Source: Rhodoblastus sp963713695
GTDB taxonomy: Bacteria; Pseudomonadota; Alphaproteobacteria; Rhizobiales; Beijerinckiaceae
Assembly (NCBI GenBank): GCA_963713695.1
Contig: CAVQMU010000009.1
Coordinates: 1-64,000 of the forward strand
DNA: 64,000 bases
Direction: 5' to 3'
Positions 37,747 through 46,917 of the stretch are shown piece after piece. How positions within the stretch are numbered: position 1 is the first letter of the stretch; each line of letters starts with the position of its first letter. The notes under the pieces are model-generated. The model made no database searches. It was given only the letters and a program-made list of their open reading frames with translations, and was not told the DNA's origin. The translations under genes and the position numbers were made by a program.

Positions 37747-38592
37747 ATGAAATTGCTTCGCTACGGGCCGGTCGGCCATGAGCTGCCGGGACTTCTCGAT
37801 TTGCAGGGGCGCATCCGCGCGCTCTCGCCTGTGATCGCCGACATTTGTCCAAAACTGCTTTCGCCCGAGGGGCTGGCGGTGCTGGCGGCGATCGATCCCG
37901 AGCGGCTGCCGCTGGTCGAGGGCCAGCCGCGCATCGGCGCGCCCATCGCGGGCATAGGGCAGATTGACGCGGTCGGCCTCAACTACCGCGCCCATGCGCT
38001 CGAATCCGGCTCGCAGCCGCCGAAGGAGCCGATCATTTTCAACAAGGCGCTGTCCTGCCTGTCCGGGCCCAATGACGACATCGTCATCCCCAGGGGGGCG
38101 GAAAGCGTTGACTGGGAAGTCGAACTCGGGCTGGTGATCGGCGCCGAGGCCTATCAGGTTTCCGAGGCGCAAGCGCTCGACCATGTCGCCGCCTATATGA
38201 CGGTCAACGATGTTTCCGAGCGCGACTTCCAGCGCAATCGCGGCGGCCAGTTCGTCAAGGGCAAGAGCGCGCCGAGTTTTGGGCCGCTCGGCCCGTGGCT
38301 GGTGACCCGCGACGAGGTTCCAGATCCGCAGAACCTGTCGTTGCGCCTCGAAGTCAACGGCGCGGCGATGCAGGACGGGCATACCTCGGACATGATTTTC
38401 AACGTCGCCTGGCTGATCGCCCACATCAGCAGCTTCTTCCGCCTCATGCCCGGCGACGTGATCATCACCGGGACGCCCTCAGGCGTCGGCATGGGCCGCA
38501 ATCCCCCTGTCTATCTCAAGCCGGGCGATGTGGTGACGGCGGAAGTGAGCGGCCTCGGCCGACAAACCCAGCATGTTCGGGCGCAGGCGTAA
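37747..38592 (+). CDS. fumarylacetoacetate hydrolase-family protein
   Basis: A 281-aa FAH-fold hydrolase. IDAVGLNYRAHALESG, DIVIPRGAESVDWEVELGLV with the metal-binding Glu pair, and VIITGTPSGVGMGRNP are family signatures (2-keto-4-pentenoate hydratase / isomerase class). Metal-dependent C-C bond cleavage or decarboxylation of a diketo acid is expected; substrate unknown. The ATG at 37747 is used since family members start there; the frame is open further upstream. Confidence 0.88.
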   Translation: MKLLRYGPVGHELPGLLDLQGRIRALSPVIADICPKLLSPEGLAVLAAIDPERLPLVEGQPRIGAPIAGIGQIDAVGLNYRAHALESGSQPPKEPIIFNKALSCLSGPNDDIVIPRGAESVDWEVELGLVIGAEAYQVSEAQALDHVAAYMTVNDVSERDFQRNRGGQFVKGKSAPSFGPLGPWLVTRDEVPDPQNLSLRLEVNGAAMQDGHTSDMIFNVAWLIAHISSFFRLMPGDVIITGTPSGVGMGRNPPVYLKPGDVVTAEVSGLGRQTQHVRAQA

Positions 38593-38773
38593 GGGCGCGT
38601 CCGCAATTATCAGAGCCGGGCGGAAACGCCCTGCTCCATTGTTTTCATGGGCGTTATGACCTTCGGCACTCCACTGTGCAGGTCGGTTCATTCATAAACT
38701 ATTCAATCACACTACGTTAAACACTCGCGCAATGGCAATGTCGTGGCAATCATTTGCAGCTTCAGGTGCACCA

Positions 38774-39085
38774 ATGACCGTCATCAGCAACAGCATTGAT
38801 CGCTTTGTTGGAATGCGTCTCCGTTTGCAGCGGGAAAGGCTGCAGTTCAGCCCGGAGCAATTCGCCGGCGAACTGGGTTTGACCGAGGCCGAACTGACCA
38901 ATTATGAAAACGGAGCCGTTCGGCTGAGCGCGCAGCTGCTGCAACGAATTGCCGAGCATTTGCGCGTTCCGCCGTCGTATTTCTTCCAGGGCATCGCGGT
39001 GGTTCCGGGGGCGGCGGCAAACGAGAGCGAGTTTGCGCGACCTGAAGCCGCACGAACTGGCGTTGATGCGGCCTTGGCGCCATGA
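38774..39085 (+). CDS. XRE-family helix-turn-helix regulator
   Basis: A 103-aa transcription factor. The helix-turn-helix spans about residues 10-65: RLRLQRERLQFSPEQFAGEL, then LTEAELTNYENGAVRLSAQL and VPPSYFFQG. The C-terminus is short and without ligand domain. It lies 24 bases before eutB and may regulate the eut genes; that is inference from position. An upstream ATG at 38732 is possible. Confidence 0.75.
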   Translation: MTVISNSIDRFVGMRLRLQRERLQFSPEQFAGELGLTEAELTNYENGAVRLSAQLLQRIAEHLRVPPSYFFQGIAVVPGAAANESEFARPEAARTGVDAALAP

Positions 39086-39109
39086 TGGCGGCAGGAGCGC
39101 CTGCCGTCC

Positions 39110-40510
39110 ATGACCTGTTACAGTCATATTCATCGCAACGAGCGCCATGTGTTCGCCGATCTGCGCGCCCTGCTCGCGGAAGCCTCGCCGCGCCGCTCCG
39201 GCGACGAACTGGCGGGCCTCGCGGCGCCCACGCAGGCGCGCCGCATCGCCGCGCGATATGCGCTGGCCGAACTGCCGCTGAAAACCTTTTTGAACGAATG
39301 CCTCGTTCCCTACGAAGCGGATGAAGTGACGCGGCTGATCGTCGATACGCACGATGTGGGCGCCTTCGCGCCGCTTTCCGCCATGACCGTCGGCGACTTC
39401 CGCGAATATCTGCTCGACGTCGCGACCGACGCCGCCGCGCTCACGAGGATCGCTCCCGGCCTGACCCCCGAAATGGCCGCAGCCGTCTCGAAACTGATGA
39501 CCAACGGCGATCTCGTCGCCGTCGCGGCCAAGGCGCGGGTGGTCACGGTCTTCCGCACCACGCTCGGCCTCGAAGGCCGCCTCGCCTCGCGCCTGCAACC
39601 CAATCACCCGACCGACGACATCGCCGCCATCGCCGCCGCGACGCTCGACGGACTGGCCTTCGGCATGGGCGATGCGGTCATCGGCGTCAATCCCGCCACC
39701 GACAATCTGGACGCCGCGATCCGCATTCTCGACGCGCTCGACGCCTTGCGGCAAAGGCTGGGCATGCCCGCGCAGTCCTGCGTGCTCTGCCATGTCACGA
39801 CCTCCATCGCCGCGATGGAAAAGGGTGCGCCTGTCGACCTGGTGTTCCAGTCCATTGCCGGGACGCAGGCCGCCAACGACGGCTTCGGCGTGTCGCTATC
39901 GATCCTGCGGGAGGCGCGCGAGGCCGCGCTGGCGCTCAAGCGCGGCACGGTCGGCTCGAATGTCATGTATTTCGAAACCGGACAGGGGTCCGCCCTGTCG
40001 AGCGGCGCCCACCATGGCGTCGACCAGCAGACGGTGGAGGCGCGCGCCTATGCGGTGGCTCGCGCGTTCCAGCCGCTGCTGGTCAATACGGTCGTCGGCT
40101 TCATCGGCCCGGAATATCTCTACGACGCAAAAGAGATTTTTCGCGCGGGGCTGGAGGACCATTTCTGCGGCAAGCTGCTGGGACTGCCGATGGGCGTCGA
40201 CGCCTGCTACACCAATCACGCCGAGGCCGACCAGGACGACATGGATGTGCTGGCGCTGCTGCTCGCCAACGCCGGCGTGAATTTCCTGATCGCCGTGCCG
40301 GGCGCCGACGACATCATGCTCAATTACCAGAGCCTTTCGCATCATGACGTTTTGCGCCTACGCCATCTGCTCGGCCTGCGACCGGCGCCGGAATTCGAGA
40401 CGTGGCTCCAGAGCGTCGGCCTGATGGATGCGCAAGGACGGATGCCCGACCTCCCGCCCTCCTCGCCTTCGCTGCAGCGGCTGATTTTCTCCACAAGCGC
40501 TGGCGCCTGA
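39110..40510 (+). CDS. eutB: ethanolamine ammonia-lyase large subunit
   Basis: Catalytic subunit of the B12-dependent lyase converting ethanolamine to acetaldehyde and ammonia; 466 aa, normal length. Landmarks are SKLMTNGDLVAVAAKARVVT, DGLAFGMGDAVIGVNPATDN, FQSIAGTQAANDGFGVSL, GSNVMYFETGQGSALSSGAH and YTNHAEADQDDM. eutC starts two bases after the stop. A perfect 6-bp hairpin (39090-39105) covers the AGGAG ribosome site just before the ATG. No transporter, shell proteins or reactivase genes are nearby. Confidence 0.95.
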   Translation: MTCYSHIHRNERHVFADLRALLAEASPRRSGDELAGLAAPTQARRIAARYALAELPLKTFLNECLVPYEADEVTRLIVDTHDVGAFAPLSAMTVGDFREYLLDVATDAAALTRIAPGLTPEMAAAVSKLMTNGDLVAVAAKARVVTVFRTTLGLEGRLASRLQPNHPTDDIAAIAAATLDGLAFGMGDAVIGVNPATDNLDAAIRILDALDALRQRLGMPAQSCVLCHVTTSIAAMEKGAPVDLVFQSIAGTQAANDGFGVSLSILREAREAALALKRGTVGSNVMYFETGQGSALSSGAHHGVDQQTVEARAYAVARAFQPLLVNTVVGFIGPEYLYDAKEIFRAGLEDHFCGKLLGLPMGVDACYTNHAEADQDDMDVLALLLANAGVNFLIAVPGADDIMLNYQSLSHHDVLRLRHLLGLRPAPEFETWLQSVGLMDAQGRMPDLPPSSPSLQRLIFSTSAGA

Positions 40511-40511
40511 A

Positions 40512-41270
40512 ATGAACGAAGATTCCTCGCCCTGGGCTCATCTCCGCAAATTCACGCGGGCGCGCATCGGCCTCGGACGGGCTGGCGACGCTCTGCCGAC
40601 GCGCGCCCTGCTCGATTTCCAGATGGCGCACGCGCTTGCGCGCGACGCCGTGCATGGCGCGGTCGATTGGCGAAAACTCGGAAAAAGCCTCGCGCCGTTT
40701 GAGACATTGGATGTCCTCAGCGAAGCGACCGAACGTACGACTTATCTGCGGCGGCCGGATCTGGGACGCCTGCTCGCGCCCGGAGAAACCGAAAAATTGC
40801 CTTCCGGCCCGTTCGATATCGTCGTGATCATCGGCGACGGGCTTTCCGCCGCCGCCTGCGACGCCCATGCCGCCGCTGTCGTGAAGGCCCTGGCGCCATT
40901 GCTGGAGGGCCTGACGCTCGCCCCTATCGTGCTGGCGCGCGGCGCCCGCGTGGGCCTGTCCGACCCGATCGGCGCGGCGATGCGGGCCCGGCTGGCGATC
41001 ATGCTGATCGGCGAGCGTCCCGGCCTGAGTTCAGCGGATTCGCTCGGGGCCTATCTGACCTTTGCGCCTGCGCCGGGACGGCGCGACAGCGAGCGCAACT
41101 GCCTCTCCAATATCCATGACCACGGCCTCAAAACAGAAGACGCTGCGAAAAAAATAGCCTGGATCGCCCGCGAAGCGTTGCGGATCGGCCTGACCGGCGT
41201 CGGGCTCAAGGAAGCGGCGCCGAGTTTGGAGCGGGAGGAACCGCCGGGGCTGAAGATCGACAGGGATTGA
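40512..41270 (+). CDS. eutC: ethanolamine ammonia-lyase small subunit
   Basis: Adenosylcobalamin-binding small subunit, 252 aa. SSPWAHLRKFTRARIGLGRAG, ALLDFQMAHALARDAVHGAV, DIVVIIGDGLSAAACDAHAA and the C-terminal SNIHDHGLKTEDAAKKIAWI are family stretches. Works as a complex with EutB, two bases downstream of it. Confidence 0.95.
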   Translation: MNEDSSPWAHLRKFTRARIGLGRAGDALPTRALLDFQMAHALARDAVHGAVDWRKLGKSLAPFETLDVLSEATERTTYLRRPDLGRLLAPGETEKLPSGPFDIVVIIGDGLSAAACDAHAAAVVKALAPLLEGLTLAPIVLARGARVGLSDPIGAAMRARLAIMLIGERPGLSSADSLGAYLTFAPAPGRRDSERNCLSNIHDHGLKTEDAAKKIAWIAREALRIGLTGVGLKEAAPSLEREEPPGLKIDRD

Positions 41271-41346
41271 GTACGGCTCCAAGCTTTGCAGTAACGCGAC
41301 GAAATTAGGCTTGGCTATTGATTGAGAACCAATGTGGCTTCTTTGT

Positions 41347-41508
41347 CATAGCCAGTCGATCAAGGCTATGCGAAGAATAACCCCGGATGCAGCCACGCCG
41401 CATCCGGGGCCAAGACAGGACACAATACACACACGCGATGGCCGGTCTCAATTTTCCCGCGCGGATGCGCTTGGGGGGCAAGTCCCATCCGCGCGGGAGG
41501 ACGAGACC
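41347..41508 (+). ncRNA. highly structured non-coding stretch, three successive hairpins
   Basis: In the 550-base gap between eutC and the porin gene (41271-41820). Hairpin 1: 41347-41353 with 41364-41370 (7 bp). Hairpin 2: 41381-41390 with 41400-41409 (10 bp, perfect). Hairpin 3: outer 6 bp 41444-41449 with 41503-41508, inner 12 bp perfect 41456-41467 with 41486-41497, with a CTTG-GGGG-CAAG mini-stem in its loop. An ATG directly after it opens a five-codon frame (MTLPA). No T tail follows any hairpin, so they do not look like terminators. It could be a small RNA, a leader element or REP-like palindromes; no known riboswitch was recognised. Confidence 0.45.
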
Positions 41509-41820
41509 ATGACACTTCCTGCCTAACTATTCTACCGCCAACCAGCACTTTGTTGTTGAAAATTAATGTTGCGATGCGAAGTCATTTTATTGCCGTATTT
41601 CTGCAGATCGTTTTTCCGCTTTGCTTCGGCTTGATTGTTTCTTGCTTGCACAGCTGATCGTCAGGCGAGAGCTGACGCCGGCAAACGGGGGAGCCGCGGA
41701 TTTCTGTGCTCAAATGGCAGGCGCCACTTTTTTTGTCAGCGTTTCTGACTTAATTGTGCGATCTGACTGTTGGTCAGTTCGGACCGAGGCGGAGACGCTT
41801 CGTGTTTCGTCGGAGACAAC

Positions 41821-43437
41821 ATGATCCGTCGCAACAACAAACAACGGCTGGCGCTCAGCATGGCGGCGATGCTCGGATCTGTCGCTGCTTGTCGCGCCGA
41901 CGACCCAAGCTGCGCGACCGCCGCTCCGTGGGCGGCCTGTCAGATCTTTCCTCCGGGACCGTCGATCGCCGATCATAGCGGCAATCACGATCACGCGTTT
42001 TTCTGGATTTTCTTCAACGCTTATGCGGACGAATGGGGCCGTTTGCCTCCAGCCGATCCCAATGCGACGCCAAGCCGGCGTTCAATCGCCGAAATTCCGC
42101 CGGTTCCGGAAACCAGCCCGCCAATGCCCTTCACGGATTGGCCGATCGGCGGCGCACAAATCATCGGCGGCGCAACGCCGAACTCGATTGACAGCCCTTT
42201 CATGAAGGCCCTCATCGGCGGCACGCCCTTGGGCAAGCCGCTGGAAGACTCGCATATCCAGGTTTACGGCTGGCTCGACGTCGGTGGAAACGTCAGCAGC
42301 GCGCGCCATGGCTATGGCGCCAATGCGCCGGTCGCCGATGCATTTACGCCTGATATCGTGCAGCTCGATCAAGCCGTGGTCTATTTCGAACGCGTCCCCG
42401 ACACGGTTCAGAAGACCAATATCGATTGGGGTTTTCGTCTCGCGCCGGTTTACGGAGAGAATTACCGCTACACCACCGCGCTCGGTTTCTTCAGCAACCA
42501 ATATGTCTATGCAAACGGTTTCATGGGCTTCGACATGCCAATGGCTTATGGCGAGCTCTTCGTCCCCAATGTCGGCGAAGGGCTGCTGTTCCGCTTCGGC
42601 CGCTACATCACTCTGCCGGATATTGAAGCGCAGCTTGCGCCAAATGACTATTTATACACGCGCTCCATCACTTACGCCTACGACAATTACAGCACGATCG
42701 GTCTCAATACGAGCCTGAAACTCAACAAGAATTGGCTATTGCAGTTCGGGATTGGCTCCGGCACCGAAACCGTTCCCGGGAACGCGGCGACCGTCAGCCT
42801 TCCGGGCTATCGCGGCCCCCGCGACCCCGGCGCCCAGCCATCTCTGTCCGGTTGCCTCCAGTACCAGACCGACACCGGCACCGATGCCGTCTATCTTTGT
42901 GCCGACGACATCAACAACGCGCGGTGGGGCTACAACAATCTCAACTGGTATGGCGGAACCTATTATCACAAGTTCAACGAGCAAATTCACGTCTCGTTTG
43001 AAGGCTATTACATGGACCAGCGCGACGTCTGGAACAAAGCCTACTCCGGGCAGGGTTACGCCAACAATCCGTTGGGCCCCTATTATGGAACCCCTTGGTA
43101 CGGCATGGCGAACCCGCCGAAAGAGGCGATCTGCAAGTCCAGTCTGCCGACCTGCACCGCTGGCGAATATGGCCTGCTGGCGTTCTGGAATTACCGAATC
43201 GGCACGTTCGACAATCTCACTTTGCGCACCGAATTTTACAACGACATGGATGGGCAACGCACAGGCTACGCGACGCGTTACGTCGAGATTACGCCAGGCT
43301 GGCAACACTGGATCGGTCCACAGGTCGAAATGCGGCCTGAGATCGGCTATTATCGAGCGCTTGACGCTGCGGCCTTTGACAATGGGACTGCAAGAAGCCT
43401 TTGGTTTTTCGGCGGCGATGTGATCTGGCATTTCTGA
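41821..43437 (+). CDS. outer-membrane beta-barrel porin (BBP2 family)
   Basis: A 538-aa outer-membrane protein. The N-terminus (MIRRNNKQRLALSMAAMLGS) is a signal sequence; a linker with many prolines follows. From about residue 155 it matches the putative porin-2 barrel: DSHIQVYGWLDVGGNVSSAR, FRFGRYITLPDIEAQLAPND, and amphipathic strands with many aromatic residues up to the C-terminal phenylalanine (WFFGGDVIWHF), typical for barrel insertion. Substrate unknown. Single gene with its own upstream region. Confidence 0.85.
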   Translation: MIRRNNKQRLALSMAAMLGSVAACRADDPSCATAAPWAACQIFPPGPSIADHSGNHDHAFFWIFFNAYADEWGRLPPADPNATPSRRSIAEIPPVPETSPPMPFTDWPIGGAQIIGGATPNSIDSPFMKALIGGTPLGKPLEDSHIQVYGWLDVGGNVSSARHGYGANAPVADAFTPDIVQLDQAVVYFERVPDTVQKTNIDWGFRLAPVYGENYRYTTALGFFSNQYVYANGFMGFDMPMAYGELFVPNVGEGLLFRFGRYITLPDIEAQLAPNDYLYTRSITYAYDNYSTIGLNTSLKLNKNWLLQFGIGSGTETVPGNAATVSLPGYRGPRDPGAQPSLSGCLQYQTDTGTDAVYLCADDINNARWGYNNLNWYGGTYYHKFNEQIHVSFEGYYMDQRDVWNKAYSGQGYANNPLGPYYGTPWYGMANPPKEAICKSSLPTCTAGEYGLLAFWNYRIGTFDNLTLRTEFYNDMDGQRTGYATRYVEITPGWQHWIGPQVEMRPEIGYYRALDAAAFDNGTARSLWFFGGDVIWHF

Positions 43438-43640
43438 AAGTCCCCGGAACTTCTGCCGGCGACCCGGGCTTGGCGTTCGTAAGCGATGTGGCGCTTGAAC
43501 GTTGGTGGCGGGGCAATGAGCGGGCCGGTTCTTTTTCGAAGAAGTAGCGGGTCGCGCTGCGACTCCTCGCGCGCGACTTGCCGAAATTTCACCCATCGGC
43601 ATTGCCGACGAAGCAGCCCGCAATTGGCTGGGGAAGGCGC

Positions 43641-44933
43641 ATGACTGCCCTCGCCCCCCGCCGCTCCGTCGCCATGTTGGCGGTGGGCCTGTCCACGGTC
43701 GTCGAATGGTATGATTTCACGCTCTGCCTCTATTTCGCACCGACATTGTCGCGCGTGTTCTTTGGCCAGGACGACATGGCTCTGGGCAAGACGCTGGCTG
43801 GTTTCGCCATCGCCTATCTGATGCGGCCGTTCGGCGCCGTCCTGTTTGGCCTGTTTGGCGACCGGCATGGCCGGCGGCCGACGTTGCTCATGTCGATGGC
43901 GGCGATGACGCTGACGATGCTGTGCCTCGCCTTGCTGCCGACCTACGCCCAGGTCGGCGCCTTGGCGGGAGCAGGGCTGATCCTGATGCGATGCATGATG
44001 GGATTGAGCGTCGGGGGAGAATATACCGCCGTGGTCGCTTATCTCTTCGAAAGCGCGCCATTTCACCGCAGGGGTTTTGATCACATCCCTTGCGGCGGCG
44101 GCGAGCGAGATTGGCGGCTTGTTGGCTGTCGGTTTCTGCGCGGTCCTGGCGCGCAATCTCGATGTCGCGCAGCTCGACGCCTGGGGATGGAGGGTTCCGT
44201 TCCTGTTTGGCGGCGCGCTGGCGGGCGCGGTCCTCGTCGCGCGCAACAGCATTGTGGAAACCCCGCTTTTCGAGGAACAAGCCGGTCGCGCGCTGCCGGC
44301 GCGATGGGCCACTCATCTATGTCTTGCGCTTTGAGGCGCGAGGCGTTGCGCTGGGCTTCGCCATTTCGGCCTTGGGGTCGGTTACCTATTACGTTGGCAT
44401 TACCTATGTGCCCTCGTTCCTTGCGACGGCTGGACGGGGCAACGAGGCACAGGCGCTGGAATTTTCCAGCATCGCCGCGCTGGTCGTCATTGCGGTGACG
44501 CCATGCTTCGGCTGGCTTTCCGATCTCGCGGGGCGCAAGCCCGTCTTGCTGGGCCTTTGTCTCGCCTGCGTCATTCTTCCGGTCGCGATGTTTCAGCTGA
44601 TCGCCAGCGGCTCCAGCCGAGGCTGCAATCGCCGGCGTCGTCATTCTGGCGGCTCTCGGCGGCGGGGTCAGCGCGGTCGGCGCGACGGCGACCGCCGAAC
44701 AATTTTCCGAAGCGGTGCGTCTGAGCGGTCTGGCCTTGGGCGCCACCACGGCGACGGCGCTTTTCGGCGGAACGGCGCCCTATGTCGTCTACGCCCTGCA
44801 AAAGCTGACGGGCGTCGCCGAAATCCCAGGCGTGATCATTGCGGCGGTTGCGGCAAGCGTTGGGTTGACGCTTGCGGTTTTCCTGCCGCATTCGCCTGGA
44901 TCGGCGGCGCCGGATCATCAGAACCCGACTTGA
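43641..44933 (+). CDS. MFS transporter, metabolite:H+ symporter type, frame broken by indels
   Basis: About 430 aa with 12 membrane segments after correction. GLSTVVEWYDFTLCLYFAPT and FGLFGDRHGRRPTLL are the metabolite:H+ symporter (ProP/ShiA-like) signatures, and FGWLSDLAGRKPVLL the second-half loop. Breaks near 44073 (+1), 44305 and 44625. Substrate unknown; organic acids or osmolytes are usual for the family. ATG at 43641 follows GGGGAAGG. Confidence 0.78.
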
Positions 44934-45026
44934 GCGCTCCTCGTCGTTTAAATCGCCTAGCGCCGCGCCACGAAACCGATGCGCGGAACTGGGGCTGTTC
45001 GGTCGCGGCAACCAAGCCCGCGCCGC

Positions 45027-45209
45027 TCAGCTCTGGTGTGGGCCGAGCATCATCTTGATAGCCGCTTCGATATGCCGCCACGTCGCAGCTTCCTCGTCCC
45101 TGCCTTTCTCCTCGCTTGCGCGAGCCTTTTGAGCACCCTCCGCAATGGCCTTGTCGCCGTGGGCGTCGAGCAACCGACGGGCGCAATCATGGATCTCCGT
45201 TTCTTGCAT
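45027..45209 (-). CDS. small conserved protein, about 60 aa
   Basis: A 60-aa cytoplasmic protein (MQETEIHDCARRLLDAHGDK to EAATWRHIEAAIKMMLGP). Helical, with a charged middle; it resembles a short protein often seen in Rhizobiales that ends in a W-x-x-I-x-x-A-I pattern. Function unknown. ATG at 45209; in-frame codons upstream would add 14 residues with no such pattern. The 542 bases from 45210 to 45751 hold no other convincing gene and are AT-richer than the flanks. Confidence 0.5.
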   Translation of the reverse strand: MQETEIHDCARRLLDAHGDKAIAEGAQKARASEEKGRDEEAATWRHIEAAIKMMLGPHQS

Positions 45210-45733
45210 GACGACCCTCATTCTGTGTCCGGGCGTTCGGTCGCGCAGCAACCTCCCGCCAACACAAGAACTTCAGTTCGTCCTCAAAGTTCGGCTGTCG
45301 GCGCCGCCACTTGATGAATTGAGCTTCGGCTCGACACCGGTCCATGATGATGCGTCGGGTGCGATCTTAATCCATCTGCAGGTTTCCAGCGCCCGTCTTT
45401 GCGGCAAATACGGATAGAGATCATCGTCAAAAAGAGTCTGGCTCCGGCAGCGAAAATCATGTCGCTCCTTAGCATCATAGAAACGAAAAATAACACTGGA
45501 TCAATGCTATAAAAATCTCTGTAGCAGCAATTTGTTGTGTCAAGACGCCGAATTAACGCAACGAATTTGTTGCGACTGTGCCGTATTAGTACGGAAGTTG
45601 TAATAATTGACTGTCTTTGGAGTGTCGATTTCCACGAGAACTCTCCGGGACACAGGATGAGCAACATCGCCCTGTTCAGACGGCGCGATAAATCAATGCG
45701 ATTTCGCGTCCTGGGCCTCAGACCGAGGAGTGT

Positions 45734-45759
45734 CCGATATGCCCACCCGATATGCCCAA
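45734..45759 (+). repeat. 13-bp tandem duplication over a start codon
   Basis: CCGATATGCCCAC at 45734-45746 is followed by CCGATATGCCCAA at 45747-45759. Each copy carries an ATG, but only the second is in frame with the surface-protein sequence, and the GAGGAG ribosome site (about 45725) now favours the first. Confidence 0.8.
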
Positions 45760-46799
45760 CATCGTCTCCGCGTCAATTTCCGGTTTGACGACGCCAGACG
45801 AGACGCTCACGGCAAGCGCGACCTCCGTCGATCCTGATGTATCCTTTAGCTTTCAGTGGCAGTCATCGGCCGACAGCCTGTTCGACGACGCCGTCGATAT
45901 CGGATCGAACAGCCCGAAATATACGGTTGCGGAAAGCGATCTTGGCTCGGTCATCCGGGTCACCGTCATTGCGACCGACACGTCGCACAACGGGACCCCG
46001 GCGACCAGTGCGGCTACCACGCTGTTGCGCCGTCTCTTTGGACGAACGCCAAAGGCGGCGATTGGAGCCAAGCGGGCTGGAGTTTCGACGTGGTTCCCGG
46101 CGCCATTGACGACGTCGTCATCAACGCGCCAGGCGCGACGGTGAGCGCGACCGAGCAGGCTGCGAATGAACTTCAGGTCGCTCCGAATTCGACGCTGTCG
46201 GTCAATGGAACCTGAACACCGGCGTGACCGATGCCTGGACCTATAATGCAGACGGCTCCTACCAGATCGTCTATACGGGCGTGACGGGAAAATCCTATAC
46301 GTCGGTGGAGGATGTCTATGATTCCGCCGGCGTGCAGGTGGCCGTGGCGGTCGCCAATTCCAATGGAACGGGCGCGCTGACGCTTGAAGCCAATGGCGTG
46401 GGCGTCGCGCTGGGCCAGTCGCAATTGAGCGTGACGGTCGGAGACGATTTTAACCTGAACGCCTACGCCGATGCGTCCACGACCATTGCGGCGACGGGTT
46501 TTGGAGCCGAGACTTTCGCCTTCGCGCCGAATTTCGGCAACGACGCGATCTCCGGTTTTGTGGCGAGCGGCTTGTCGGCGGATGCGATCAATCTGACCGC
46601 ATCGGCCTTCGGTCTGCAAGCCGGCGCCCAAAATCAGACGGCGGACTGGCAAGCGCTCGTGGCCAATGGCCCGAACGGCAGCCTCAGCCAGAGCAACGGA
46701 TCGGCAGTCATCACCAACACGCTCGGCGACAAACTCACCTTTGCCGGCGTGACCGAGGCGACGCTCAAAGCCCATCCCGGAGGTTTCAATTTCGTCTGA
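45752..46799 (+). pseudogene. remnant of an Ig-like / beta-repeat surface protein
   Basis: Three pieces in different frames read like one exported repeat protein. The first (IVSASISGLTTPDETLTASA) is a bacterial Ig-like domain; the second (SQAGWSFDVVPGAIDDVVIN, NSTLSVNG) resembles a beta-helix passenger strand; the third (TDAWTYNADGSYQIVYTGVT to AHPGGFNFV) resembles the repeat-rich end of giant adhesins. Frame breaks near 46027 and 46213. No signal peptide. Short size and the tandem duplication at its start suggest a fragment of a once larger gene, although sequence errors contribute. Confidence 0.6.
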
Positions 46800-46917
46800 G
46801 ACGAATGAAGTTGCGTGCTACCGAATCTGAAAGGCGCGTGTCCGGATTTTCCTGCGGTCGTCCTGACCACGGTCATGAAATCCATTCTGCAAGCCCCGTC
46901 AGGTCCTCGCGAAGACG

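Noticed and set aside
41271..41820. Cobalamin riboswitch for eutBC or the porin gene
   Set aside because: No B12-box sequence was found, and the structured part lies after eutBC.
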